From the NCBI GenBank assembly GCA_922989275.2, contig OV277869.1, positions 19,850,189-19,914,188 of the forward strand: 64,000 nt of DNA. Direction: 5' to 3'. The stretch's first letter is position 1, and each line of letters starts with the position of its first letter. Below the pieces are notes generated by a model. The model saw only the letters and a list, made by a program, of their open reading frames with translations, had not been told where the DNA came from and made no database searches. Positions 1-10,910 of this stretch are shown piece by piece. This stretch comes from Gari tellinella. Its lineage: Eukaryota; Mollusca; Bivalvia; Cardiida; Psammobiidae. Made by a program: the position numbers and the translations under genes.

Positions 1-240
1 TTGTGTAATTGGATGAATAGATATGATGATGTAAGTGCGTTGTTGCATGCCAACTTCATTCATGAAAGGTACATTAAGACATGTACATCCATCACCAACC
101 GATAAAATACCATCATATAATACATGTAGCAAATAAATATGTTATCATAAAACGTTAGCAAGGCACATCAAAGGTTCTGCTAGTAGATGTAGCACATTCA
201 AGACTAAAATAGTACTTGTGCGAAGTATACTTGTTCTGTG

Positions 241-306
241 CAAACAGTGTTGACCCTAGTCAGAGGGCTCCTGCAGGAACCCTCAGAGCAGGGTCTCAAC
301 TGTTTG
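241..306. repeat. Family B fold-back, GAGGGCTCC subtype
   Basis: CAAACAGTGTTGACCCTAGT then CAGAGGG against CCCTCAGAGCAGGGTCTCAA then CTGTTTG. Preceded by AAGTATACTTGTTCTGTG, the subtype's usual lead-in. Confidence 0.85.
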
Positions 307-483
307 TCATTTTTAATACGTATATTGTTAAATTCAACCCCATATATTCAACTACAGACTCGACTTAATTGGAAGTTTGGATTGTCCATTAAAACTTTTA
401 GGAGTGAAGGCAGCTTATATATGACGTTTCAAAGCGTGTGAACAATGGCACGTGATAAATATTACACCCTAAGTCGGACAAGA

Positions 484-633
484 TCACTGTGTCTTTTTCT
501 TTCTATTTATATCCTGCAAACCAGATTGTATTCCATATGGTCGTAGGTGATAAATGTAGAATTCTAGGTTGTACATCTTCTGGGGGGGAACGTAATGGAA
601 AGTGATGGCATAGTCACTGATGCTGTCACGACC
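484..633 (-). CDS. C1GALT1: C1GALT1 exon 3: C-terminal 49 residues and stop
   Basis: A 150-bp exon after the acceptor TTTGTTTTCCAG (AG at 635-634). It reads GRDSISDYAITFHYV, then PPQKMYNLEFYIYHLRPYG and a basic tail ending KKKTQ before TGA at 486-484. The FHYV and YHLRPYG blocks are the family's C-terminal signature, and the phase matches exon 2 exactly. It is easy to miss because it is short and 7.5 kb away. No clear AATAAA follows on the minus strand; an ATTAAA near 312-317 is a weak candidate poly(A) signal. Confidence 0.93.
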   Translation of the reverse strand, partial: GRDSISDYAITFHYVPPQKMYNLEFYIYHLRPYGIQSGLQDINRKKKTQ

Positions 634-3600
634 CTGGAAAACAAAGAAACATTAACTGTTTAATTCAATAACCCATAAACACACCTTTTACGCCTTTAAC
701 CCTTTACCTGATAGCCTATTTCTAGTACTTAAGATAGGTGACTACTTAAAGCAGGTTGAAAGTAAAGCAGAATGCGCCCTAACGCGCATTCTGCTTTACT
801 TTCAGCCTGCTTTAAGCTATCATGTGCTATAACATAGAAAATATTCCCTATAATACATATTCATTACTGATTAAATTGGAACTATATTCTTCAGCGGAAG
901 AATAAATCATATCCGCTAAAATGCGCTTCTATTGGGTAAAGGGTTAAATATTCCTTCACCTAAGACAATAATTTTAGCACTTCATACGATAATAAGTATG
1001 TACCATAACAATAGTTTCTAGATGGTACCTTAAAGCAAGCTGAAATTAAACTAGAATGCGCGTTATGGCGAATTCTGCTTTAATTTCAACCTGCTTTAAA
1101 TGAATCAGCTGTGTTCAAAACTAGAAACAGACACTGGTGATGTAATGTGATTGAAACATTCGCCATGTGCATTGAATTTTCAAAACAAAGAATTTTAAAG
1201 TAATACCGGCTTCGTAATGAGTGCCTAACAGTCTTGATCCTGAACAGATCAGAATCCAAACTGTTCGCAAATAACCAATGTAATCTGTGGTAAAGCATGT
1301 AAGGAGTTAAGCATGTGTATGTCCGTCTTGCAAATGCCGGTATGTATATTTTGCAAACAGTGTAGACGCTGCTCTGGCAGTTCTCAATTATTATCTGTAA
1401 CATCCCTATACACCACCATAAATTGGTCACTGTTCAAATATGGAGTAAAATAGGACATTTGAAAACAATCAGCACAAGAAGTACGTATAATGGTTGTGGG
1501 ATAAAAGAAAAACCCGCTGTTTGAAAACGTAACTGCTCGTCAAGTGCTTTCTTAATATTTATAGTTGTAGACTTATCCCATAACCCCGTAGCCTGTTTCT
1601 AGTTTTAAGAAGAGGTAAACCATTTAATGAAGGTTGAAAGTAAAGCAGAATGCGCGATGTGTATTCTGCTTTTAAAAAATTCCAGCTTTAAGTAATCATC
1701 TGCTAGGATAAATAAAGTGTGTTTATACATACTCGGCTGTATGGACAAACACTGTCGTGTATTTTGATCACAGTTGTACTGCTATAATGAAATAGTCTAG
1801 CACAGTGAGAGTTCATTGCAAGATCCATGCATAAATATGCTAACTTATTCAGTTACAACGAGGTTGGCCCATTCCACGTCTTTCGTCCTTTTAAATAGCT
1901 AACAAAATATCGTCTGCTACAAGTGTTCGTCTGCAGTTTTATGACAAATTCGATTTTTTGAAGTTCTGGCTGAAGGAATGTTTTAAGCGAATGACCAACA
2001 ATTTGGATCCTGATAAGACGTTGCGTGGTGCGGAATGTCTACACTGTTTGCTAAGATAACATTTCTTACAAATATTAATTAATAATGAAAAATCAGATCG
2101 GGCACCCCTTAAATGTAAAATGGACTAAATGATTATATAAGCATGGAATAATCCTCTTATCATACATGGGTTAACCCTTGTGGCGAGTCTGGTTTTGCAA
2201 GGCCTCAATAATGGGTTATTACTGTGTATCATATAGCCTTTTGTTTTGTTTAAATGACAATCGATTTAGAGTCATGGTTGCTAGGGAAACATGGCATTAC
2301 ACTGTAGCGCCCCCTCAACGTATGAATGGATGATACAAGGACTTTCTCCTGTGCAAACAAAGCCAACCACGCCTGATAAAGTCTGTTTACCCTATCTAAA
2401 TTCTAAACTCTTCACTGCCTTACCCGTATGTACAATGGAAAATACGTTATTCTGTCCAAATTAATGCGCTTGTGATAAAACAAGTATTTTTGCAGCCAGA
2501 TCGGACGACGGGTAAACGGAGGTATTAAAACTTATAACGAACTCTGTGCTCAAAACTCAGTTTTGATTTCATGCTTTAATTTATTTCAAAACATGCTTAA
2601 GCTGATTAAGTAACCTGATTTTGATATATTTTTACAATAGAATTATTGTATGCAATAGTTTGTAATTTACAAAATGATTGCTGAAGTGTTATGAGCTGAG
2701 AACAATTTCTGAGTTATGAGCCCAGAGTTCCATTTTAAGTGTTATAACCCCGGGACTAGGCTTGTGGCTGTTCACCACTCAGATTAAAGTGACTTGTCAG
2801 CATATTCAAGAAGATGTAATTTTCTTCATTTCACTCCATTGCATTTGGGTTTCGATAACGACGGAGAAGAATAAAGTCGCATCCATTGTATTTCACTTCC
2901 AAATAATGTTTGACCTAATCGGACGTCGAATAACTCGGCTTCTCTGAATAAGATTCGAACTGTATTCCCCTGAAATCTAATAAATGCGTCATAAGCCAAA
3001 TTCGTACATTTATATCTAATTTTTATCATAAATTAAGGCAGACGATATTTTTAAAACTTATATCTTGGCAGTGAATGGGTTAATATTGTATTATATGATA
3101 ATTATACATTGTACGGTAAAGTTCCGCTATTAAGACCAACTTAGGTACTGACAGAAAGTCGGTCTTATTACTGAGACCCTTGATAAGGTGAAGATGTATC
3201 GGCAGATATGGATATATAGGTATATTAAACCTATTTTGGATAGATCTGCACAAATAAGCCTGTTTCAAACAACCATAATTTATTTTTTAAAAATACACAC
3301 AAAAAACTGTCATACACATTTAATGAAGTTTCAATAATTGAATAAATAAATGTTAGCACATAAAGAGGGACGTTAGCAGTGTAGCACATAGACTATAAGC
3401 TTCAATGACAAAGAAGTGGCATTTCAGGTTCGATCCTGACCTGACTCCAAATTTCTTGATGTCTGATCTGAATTCAATCTGTTTGCAAACAATGTTTCAA
3501 TAAAAAAAAATTTAGCACATAAAGAGGGGCATTATGATTAGCACATAAGTTATGAGTTTCAGTAACAAAGAAATGGCATTTTGGACAGTTTAGATCCTGA

Positions 3601-6600
3601 CCAGATTCCAAACTGTTTGATGTATGATCTGGATTTAATCTGCCACACATGTTTATGAAGAAATTCGTCGGGTATAACATTATTAATTATCCACAGTTCT
3701 ACCAATTATGCGCTGTTTACAAAAATCATCTTTCGAGATAACCAATAAAAAATAATTTATCAAACATTAAATTCGATTGGAGCAAATCAGATGAAAGTCT
3801 TAAGTGATACATTAACATTTTAATTAGTAAATCACACCCTTGTTAGTAATTTACTAATTATTATTTAAAAGCCCAATCATCTCCCCCTCTGTCATCGAGT
3901 TCGATGTATGCGCTAAAAAACGTTTTTTTTTCTCTAACTGTATTTGGCCTACGGCGAGATAAACTAAATATACATGCTGTGTTGCTTTCAATCTCATTTA
4001 AATGGCCCCGGTCTTCAAACCTAGAAGAAACTAGACTGTATGGTAAGGGGGTTATGTTTAATATTGATGACATGATTGTGTATCTAGCTTTCAGCTCTTA
4101 TCAAAGTGTGTCAGACAATCACACTATATACATGAAACTTTATAAAATTCTATTTGCGGGAACGCCTTGCACTTGACATCTATCTGCCCATTATGCCTTG
4201 ATATTGTAATGAACTCTTCGTGTATGCTTAAGCTTGCTTTTAATATAGATACATGTATACGAAGTTTCTTTAAAGATACGGCATGCAATGTTTGACCATA
4301 CAGTAAATCATTTCATATAAAACGGCAATTAGTGCATACCGTAAAGAGGCGTCACAAATTGCGGTGTCACAACTGGGTTTTCACTGTTTGCTAATGTTTT
4401 ACTTTGTGGGCGATAACAGTTGTTAGTATACAACTGTAATTGGCACAATTGCGTCTATAGGGAAAAGGGCGGCTATTTATTCGTTCGTACACATATATAC
4501 AGTAGAGAAGATGTCAGTCTTTCCCGCTAAACGCGCGTGTGCTTGCCTGCGTGCAGACAGTTTGGAGACAGTTCCGATGCCATGTAACCCAGCGGTATAT
4601 CAGGTTCCACAATAATTGAAACCAAGATTGAAATCAATCGTGAGAATCTTAAAAACAATAGCCCAGAGCTGTCAGGTTCTACATTGTAAACTATACACAG
4701 AGTGTTCGCGTTTAGTTTCATTTATATGGGAAAGAATAGCATATACGTGTACACTCATTTTATCAAATTTTCTATAAATGGTTATTATATGAAATTGTTA
4801 AAGCACTGTGTGGCTGTTATCAATTTTCCTTTATCCGCTGTCTAGACTATGTCACTACCATAATACAAACAGTAACCACGTGTACATTAACCCCGAGTAC
4901 GGTAGCTGCCTGCACCCAGTTTGGATCCGGATCAGACGCCGTGTATCGCGGGGTCTGATCAGGATCCAAACTGGTTGACACTTATTTCAGTATTCCTTAA
5001 GAAAAATACCTTAAATCTAAGTTTGAGAAATAAAAGCAGACGACGTTTGTTTGATGACGTCATGGCAGTTAAGCTTGAAGTCACCTGTCATTTTAAGCAC
5101 TAGTTGAAATTTCTATAATTTCGATGCGAGAAATATCGAACCGATTGTGAAACAGTTTGGATCCTGACCAGACGCCGCATTGCGCGTTCCAGGGTCCCAG
5201 ATGTTTGCCAATGTTTGTGTAGTGGGACTATGCATTTAAAGGGAATAAATCAGAAAGAATAATATCACATTGCCCCAAAGCGGAACCTTTTCACAAGCCT
5301 CTTTAACAAATTCACTGACATGGCGGCATTTGCTTTAAACAATTGCTATCTGCGTTTTTTCCTCAAATTCAAAATTGCGGCATTTTGACATATTTGATCC
5401 AGATCGGACGCCGCGTCACGCGGCGTCTAGTCAGGATCCAAACTGTTTGCAAATAACCATTGTACTCGGGGCAAGGCAGTGAAGATGTTGAGATAACAGA
5501 AACTTGTGACAGTTGGCCGTGTGCATTGTGATACGGTAGCAAAGCTTTTCACAGAGTTGAATAAGTGTTACAAATACAACATTGAGAACGTGGCATGACA
5601 TCATCAAAAACTTTCAAAGTTGAGTACATCATGATAAACAATTTGTTTAAGGTAAAACATCTCTAATGAGATCCGACTAATGCCGGTCAGCATCGGTATG
5701 CTACGTACAGCGATCGGCAATTCTCGTCAACTGATGCACTATATCGAATTATGCTCGGGTGTTTTCGGCACGAACTGTCAGTTGACGAGAATGACCAATC
5801 ACTCTACGTATCGTACCGATATTGAGCAACATTGGTCTGATCTCAATAGGGTCGTTCTACCTTAACGCTTTAGTGCAACATGGTCTGCTCAGAATGTTGG
5901 TCTTTTTAAAGTTAAGCTTTGTTTATATACTTAATAATGTACTAGTTTTACTGACATGTAATATTTCAACAATATTAAGAATACTCCTCTACATTCACAT
6001 CTTAAGCGCTTTATCATTTCTTCCCATACATGTACATAAGAGAACATGTAAGCTATAAAAGTGTTGGTCGTAAAAAAGACAGTGTACAACTGTACATTCA
6101 AACCTTTTTGCAAAATTGTCAAATGTTTTAAAGTGAAAGGTGAAAAATTATCCTAAGTAATGCATTTAATTGGTTTTCAAACTAATTTTCTTCTAAATAT
6201 AAACGTACACAATTGAACGCTGCTAAACATATAAAAGCAGCGATGGATAGAAAAAAATAAGCTATACCATGTTTAGATGATGGTTACATTTTCTAGATAA
6301 AAGTTCTTGAGTGCTATAATATAAACTTTAAATTTAAATGTGAATAAATCCTTAATGCATACCTTGTATGTGTATGGGATCTAAGTGATAAACACGGTTA
6401 TATATGTCTACTGTATTGTTTTCATTTCGTGGGCAATCCTGCGAATCACAACTTCCATTCACAGTTGTCTAAAACAGTTTAACAACGGTAGAGCGAAGAT
6501 TATTTCGATCTAACATTACCAGCTTAAAAATGTCATTAGAAAGGGAAACAAATGTTCTTCGATTATTTCTTCTGAGAATGCAGTTTTGCGACCGAATTAC

Positions 6601-9600
6601 TTTTTTGGTAAAACATATCAGGATGAGCTTCCTCTACTTTATAGTGAAAAAGCACGTGCCATATTAGAATCAATATTTTATATGAAGAAAGCGTAGAATT
6701 TGGGTACTTTAAATCAAAGAAGAGTAGATCTAGTAGTTTTTTAGGTTGAACATATCCAATCTGTTAAACCGAGTGCACCTCCATTAAACAATTTTTATCC
6801 AGAACAGACGCTGAAAATCTCAACGTCTTATCAGGGTCCGAATTGTTTGGCACACAAATCGAATATTCTCTAGTCCAAACTCTTGTCTCAATTCGATACA
6901 TTAAATCATCTTATGATATAAAACAGACGTCAAACAATTTGGATACAACTGACACGCACAATTTACTCGGCATCTCATCTACATCCAAACTGTTTGTAAC
7001 ATCTATATAAAGTCGATATTGCATGACGAGGCTATGGTATGAGCTGAACCAGTAAAGAAAGTATCGCGATGCAGGACTTTTGTACCGCTGTTACATGTAT
7101 CGGTCGATTAACTACTACCCCGGTATGTCGTTTGACCTCTTCACCAGGCCCCAATGTTATAAAAGATTTGAGTTGGGTTGGAGATCATTCGGCGGTAGTT
7201 GTTCAGTGGTAACACGTTGGACTACGGTAACAGGGGTCGTGAGTTCGATCCCCGCCGGACCAGCGGTCGGACTACGCGTATTTTTTTTCCGAAACACGGG
7301 AATGTTTTTGAGCAAGATATGTACCGCGAATTTCTCCTCTCTACACGGGGGTTAAAACGGGTACCTGTGAAGGGTCTGAGCCGGTACTGCGGCTGCCTAC
7401 GCGCCATATGTAAGCAGTGCTCCATATTGTAGTCAAGATGGCTCAATAATCAGGGGAGTAAATGTACTGTCGACTGAGCGGTCATTCAGACTGAAAGTAG
7501 TTTGTTTTTGGTACATTACTTTTTATTATATTTTGAAGCATTTGATTGGTCAGTTTGAGCTTTTGTTCAAATCTGACCAATCAAATACTTGAGGACGATC
7601 TCAGACTAAACTCAAACTCTTTATAACCTTGAACCCAAAGAGCTCCTCATGCAGTGAGTATTTCTTTCTCAACCAAATGCTGTGATGTGATGGCTCATAA
7701 GAATCGTCTTTCCCAGCAAACGCGTTTATGCTATAACTGTTTCGTCCATCGCAAACAGTTTGGAGCCAGATCAGACGGAATAACAACTCAGATTAAGATA
7801 ATTCTTCGATATTCACAACGGAATCATTTTTCTATAATTTACAACATTGTTTTCACATTTTGTTTAAACAGGGAAGAATAACGTTGAGCGCCTATCGTCC
7901 TATAAATGGGCATGGGCAAACAGTGTAGACTCTGATCAGACGCCGCATAAGGCGGCATGTGATAAGAGTCTACACTGTTTTCTAATAAGAATTTCAATAT
8001 AAAACATTTAGTAAAAGTGAAAATATAGACAATGTATCCCTTATATCGAAATTGGACTAATCCCGTATATAAGTATAGAAGATTACACTGGGTACAAGTG
8101 GGTTAATGTCGAAGTAGATGTTCTCTAGCTGCAATGTCGTAATAGAAGTATGTTACTGCAGCTAAATGGGCACGTGCTATATCGGCTTACCTTTTTCGCG
8201 CCATGGGCATCATATTGATAATACCAGCCGGGATAACCGCCATGCAAATGTGTTTCTGGATCGAAACAATGAAATCTACTTCTACCTAAACTGTCTGTAG
8301 AATTGCCTACTTTTACCCCCAAATTTTCCATACACTTTCCAAATTCTGCATCCTCGGCGCCGCCATCTTGGCGACACGTTTTGGGGTCATTTCCTTTATC
8401 ACCTAAGCGCTTTAAAGCCTCTTTACTTAACACATATCCAGCTCCACCACTAAAGTATCCTTGCTTCACAATCGTTTTAAAATGATGCCCAAAATATACA
8501 GGATCTTTGGGATCTTCGTTAGACAAAAAATAGCGTAAATTTTCCATGATGACATACGTATCATCGTCAGCTTTCATGAACCAATCAGCGTCGTCCAAAT
8601 GGTGTTCAAAAGCGTACCGAAACGCATGCATCGTTTTCGCCGTAAGGTGTTCTCGGCCTTCGGATATATTGAAACCTATTGTAGGAAAACTATTGTTTGT
8701 GACGGAACTGATGAATATAATTTTGTTACATCTTTTGGCCCACGTGTTACGCACGTGCACGGCTTTCTTGTCCAAATTTTGCGGACTGGTCATGATCCAG
8801 CAAAGGATTCGTACATTCTTTTTCAGATCTTCCGCAACTTTGTCATCATCTGTAATTAAAAGTACAAACCAATGTACAGTATATGTGGGAATGCAACCTC
8901 GCCACCATTGGTAGTCATAGAAACTTATTATTCAATATAAGTGTAAGAAATAGACCTAGTGCATGCGTCCTGGCAGCTGACTTAACGGCAGTAGGGTGAT
9001 AGTAAAGCAGAAAGTTCCAGCAGGAGTTTTCTGCTCTTCTTTCATCCTGCGTTTGGCAACTACCTGTCTTGAATTTAGTATGAACACAAACTTCAGACAA
9101 AATGATACAATAGGTTCGTAGAGTTGTAACTGAGATGAACTGTACGGGGCGTTCTCCCGTCGCCATCTTTGTTCAAATAGGAAACAATGTAAAAAATAAA
9201 GCAAAACAGCACATCGATGTTTCTAGTCGCCAAAACGTTCTTCTTTTGCCTTAAAAACGACACTTAAAGACATCCCTAGACGACCTTTCGATCATAACAC
9301 CTGACAAACTATCAAAGCATGCAGCCACGTGCAAGTTTTGTCCTTACTGCTATCTTGTCTAGGGATATACTCATCCAAGCGTTTCATATGAGGCCCGTAC
9401 CTTAAAATTGTTAGTTTGGTTAGTAAAACCCATTGAAAAAACATTGACTGTGAGTATGTGAGGGCCTCTCTAGACAACTGGAGATTAGTTACCTGGATTT
9501 TCACACCAACTGAGATTGGTGACACCTTGTGATTCACGATTTTTCTCACCTATCTAATAATGGGGTGGTGGTCTGTCAAAGGACTGGGGAAAAGTCTTTA

Positions 9601-10446
9601 ATCGCAATCAAGATGCAATAAATGTCAAAACATGGCATTTTATACGTAAGATATTGATGTCTTTCTTATATATATGAGTGTTAAAGTTTTACAGATCGAA
9701 ATAGAACAACACGCCGATTTACTCGGAGTCTGGTCCGGATATATACAGTTTGCAATGGATATTTGATTTTTTTATCACTAACATAGGCAGTATAACGTAT
9801 TACCATGCACTCTTTGATTTCTAACAAGAGTTTTGGAAAGTGTGGCTGTTTACCTCCGATTTGATTTACGGAAACTGTCGAAGTGATCTGCTTGGGCTAA
9901 ACCAACTGATAATTTCTTATGATTATTCCTTGAAAAGTTTGATGTCTTTGTTTAATCTGAGTATCAAAAAACTGGAGACTGGTCAGACGCAGAATTACTC
10001 GTCGTCTGACCTGGCTTCACACTGCATGTGATGGAAATGTGTGTTTGAAACATGCATATTTGTGGGAAATGAAACGTTTGTAGTTGTCGAATGTCGAACA
10101 GAAAAAGAACCAAAAATTGTTGTCGTTTTTCCTCCGACCTGATTTTACGTACATTGCCGAGTTCATCCGATTGAGTTAAAGGTTTATGCAAGTACTTACC
10201 GTGATGTTCATGCGTATCGTGAAAAGCAACTGGTCGTATTATTTGTTGTATTTTCTCTAGATCTTCATGGGACAGCACGGACCCCCGGGGCTTGGTGTTA
10301 TCCGCTTCGCTAGGTTGTTCCTTAGCAACGACCTGTATCTTAGGTCCCATCAGCTGACCGGGACGACCAGACATATATGTGACTAGGAAGAAGGCAAATA
10401 TTACGCCCACTGTTAGACCGAAGGCGAAGTTCACGGTATTCTGCAT
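484..10446 (-). CDS. C1GALT1: Core-1 beta-1,3-galactosyltransferase (T-synthase), three coding exons
   Basis: Join of 10446-10200, 8849-8191 and 633-484 on the minus strand, 351 residues plus stop, close to the roughly 360 usual for the family. Family knowledge: a Golgi type II membrane enzyme that adds galactose in beta-1,3 linkage to O-GalNAc on Ser/Thr, making core 1 O-glycans. Seen: hydrophobic signal anchor at residues 7-25, stem to about 93, then a GT31 catalytic domain with WIMTSPQNLDKKAVHVRNTW (100-119), the metal-binding DDD at 177-179 in FMKADDDTYV, GGAGYVLSKEALKR from 217, and FHYV at 314-317 followed by YHLRPYG. Introns are GT/AG; the first splits a codon after its first base and the second falls between codons, and both phases match. 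Unusual: the adjacent cysteine pair expected just before the FHYV block is replaced by Ser-Ile. Bivalves may carry several paralogues, so orthology to one C1GALT1 is not proven. Confidence 0.92.
746..815. repeat. Family A fold-back, best preserved copy
   Basis: TTAAAGCAGGTTGAAAGTAA continuing AGCAGAATGCGC is inverted as GCGCATTCTGCTTTACTTTC continuing AGCCTGCTTTAA, a 32-bp stem with a 6-base loop and one mismatch. Reference copy for family A. Confidence 0.9.
1029..1099. repeat. Family A fold-back
   Basis: CTTAAAGCAAGCTGAAATTA against TAATTTCAACCTGCTTTAA, with GAATGCGC loop flanks. Confidence 0.85.
1621..1692. repeat. Family A fold-back, damaged right arm
   Basis: GAAAGTAAAGCAGAATGCGC is intact; the right arm is shortened to ATTCTGCTTTTA and CCAGCTTTAAG. 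Confidence 0.7.
3350..3641 (+). repeat. Tandem duplication, unit about 150 bp
   Basis: TTAGCACATAAAGAGGG, ACAAAGAA(G/A)TGGCATTT and GATCTG(A/G)AT recur in order at 3352-3481 and 3511-3641, joined by CAATAAAAAAAAAT. Both units contain a degenerate family B half. Confidence 0.75.
4917..4973. repeat. Family B fold-back, GACGCCG subtype
   Basis: CAGTTTGGATCCGGATCAGA against TCTGATCAGGATCCAAACTG, a near-perfect stem. Reference copy for this subtype. Confidence 0.9.
5152..5218. repeat. Family B fold-back, decayed right arm
   Basis: CAGTTTGGATCCTGACCAGA then CGCCGCATTG; right arm GGGTCCCAGATGTTTGCC. Confidence 0.7.
5391..5450. repeat. Family B fold-back
   Basis: TTTGATCCAGATCGGACGCC against GGCGTCTAGTCAGGATCCAA then ACTGTTTGC; inner GCGTCACGC. 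Confidence 0.85.
5661..5849. repeat. Imperfect 190-bp palindrome
   Basis: GGCAATTCTCGTCAACTGA on the left pairs with TCAGTTGACGAGAATGACC on the right; similarity continues outward through CATCGGTATGCTACGT and ACGTATCGTACCGAT to GAGATC and GATCTC. Arms near 80 bp. A relative is at 57440-57520. Confidence 0.8.
6484..6620 (-). repeat. Dispersed repeat of about 450 bp, partial inverted copy
   Basis: CAACGGTAGAGCGAAGATTA and TTCTGAGAATGCAGTTTTGC are the complements of the 3' end of the family, including the terminal CAACGGTAG, here without the palindrome. Confidence 0.65.
6786..6850. repeat. Family B fold-back
   Basis: TATCCAGAACAGACGCTGA against CAACGTCTTATCAGGGTCCG then AATTGTTTGG. Confidence 0.65.
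6931..6996. repeat. Family B fold-back
   Basis: CAAACAATTTGGATACAACT against CATCTCATCTACATCCAAAC then TGTTTG. Confidence 0.7.
7170..7500 (+). mobile_element. tRNA-derived SINE
   Basis: The head has an A-box-like GTTCAGTGGTAACACGTTGG and a B-box-like GTGAGTTCGATCCCC about 35 bp later, spacing expected of an internal RNA polymerase III promoter. A roughly 240-bp unrelated body follows, ending CGGTCATTCAGACTGAAAGT. The tRNA cloverleaf is not intact. The tail occurs again, inverted, at 34927-35020. Confidence 0.7.
7535..7591. repeat. Short palindrome
   Basis: CATTTGATTGGTCAG and CTGACCAATCAAAT are inverted around a short loop. Directly follows the SINE. Confidence 0.75.
7917..7980. repeat. Family B fold-back
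   Basis: CAAACAGTGTAGACTCTGAT then CAGACGCCGC against GAGTCTACACTGTTT; inner GCCGCATAAGGCGGC. A hybrid of the two subtypes. Confidence 0.85.
8191..8849 (-). CDS. C1GALT1: C1GALT1 exon 2: main catalytic domain
   Basis: The acceptor is TTAATTACAG (AG at 8851-8850) and the donor AAAAAG|GTAAGC (GT at 8190-8189). The first two bases complete an Asp codon begun in exon 1. The exon runs DDKVAEDLKKNVRILCWIM through the DDD motif, GGAGY, and ends WYYQYDAHGAKK. Potential N-glycosylation sequons NNS, NIS and NST are present. Reading on past the donor gives an unrelated tail (VSRYSTC), which supports the splice site. Confidence 0.95.
8973..9057. repeat. Family A fold-back, variant in C1GALT1 intron 1
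   Basis: GTAAAGCAGAAAGTTCC pairs with GGAGTTTTCTGCTCTTC. Belongs to the GAAAGCTCC subtype. Confidence 0.65.
9264..9597 (+). repeat. Dispersed 334-bp repeat (family D), copy 1
   Basis: Starts TTAAAGACATCCCTAGACGA and ends GGACTGGGGAAAAGTC. Nearly identical to 15610-15941; older copies at 33665-33845 and 46040-46235. No coding frame. The middle (CATATGAGGCCCGTACCT) resembles part of the SINE-like repeat at 23220, so the families may share a module. Confidence 0.85.
9968..10026. repeat. Family B fold-back inside C1GALT1 intron 1
   Basis: AACTGGAGACTGGTCAGACG against CGTCTGACCTGGCTTCACAC. Confidence 0.75.
10200..10446 (-). CDS. C1GALT1: C1GALT1 exon 1: start codon, signal anchor, stem
   Basis: Codes 82 residues and one base of the next codon, from MQNTVNFAFGLTVGVIFAFF through a polar stem rich in Glu, Lys, Ser and His. 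The donor reads CACG|GTAAGT, with GT at 10199-10198. Open reading continues past the donor to 9964, but that stretch is intron and loses family resemblance. The ATG was chosen because it sits directly before the hydrophobic anchor. Confidence 0.88.
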
Positions 10447-10451
10447 TCTCC

Positions 10452-10475
10452 CTGAAATACATTGAAATGAAGCCT
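10452..10475 (-). promoter_or_regulatory. C1GALT1: Possible 3' splice site of a 5'-UTR intron
   Basis: Minus-strand TTTCAATGTATTTCAG ends at 10452, five bases before the ATG. If used, the 5' UTR begins in an exon farther upstream that I could not find. The pyrimidine tract is mediocre. The decayed duplicate near 11009-11029 keeps a similar TTTCAG. Confidence 0.4.
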
Positions 10476-10649
10476 ATAGTACAGTGAAGACGACGTTATT
10501 CTTTAGCGTTTAACCCATGACCCTATAAATACTCATTTTCGAGTCTTTTTTAAAAATATCACAGAAGAAAATAGGTCCACTTTATACCGTCATGACTAAT
10601 GAATATGTACCATAAGAAACAGTTTCTATATTCTAGCAGATGGTAGCCG

Positions 10650-10722
10650 TATGCAGTTAGAAACTAAAGCAGAATGCGTCTTACTTTAAGGCGCATCCTG
10701 ATTTACCTTCAGCCTACTTTAA
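10650..10722. repeat. Family A fold-back
   Basis: AACTAAAGCAGAATGCG against CGCATCCTGATTTACCTTCA then AGCCTACTTTAA. Follows exon 1's upstream flank; its duplicate is at 11112. Confidence 0.75.
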
Positions 10723-10910
10723 ATGGGCATCTATCTTCAATACAGAAACAGCATACGGGATAATGGGTTAAACTATTTCAAACGCAATCAAATATAACCA
10801 AACGCAATCAAAACCGTAATGCAATCAAACAGAAAATATCCTTTTTTAAATTCTGGTGAAGTATTTAAATCTGAGTTGGAAACAGTTTAGAGCTTGATCA
10901 CACGCCGGTT

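Larger units (their letters stand above)
634..8190 (-). other. C1GALT1 intron 2, filled with repeats
   Basis: This 7.56-kb intron holds family A and B fold-backs, a tandem duplication (3350-3641), a large palindrome (5661-5849), part of a dispersed 450-bp repeat (6484-6620) and a SINE (7170-7500). In 2060-3340 and 3700-4900 I see only AT-rich sequence and diffuse repeat fragments, and no further exon. Confidence 0.7.

Noticed and set aside
3861..4176. Overlapping open frames on both strands
   Set aside because: No domain, no splice context, and no similarity I can name; typical of AT-rich intron.
7222..7446. Open frames over the SINE
   Set aside because: They read through the tRNA-like head and the body of a SINE.
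9964..10199. Extension of C1GALT1 exon 1 past GTAAGT
   Set aside because: A consensus donor and exact phase match to exon 2 show this is intron.
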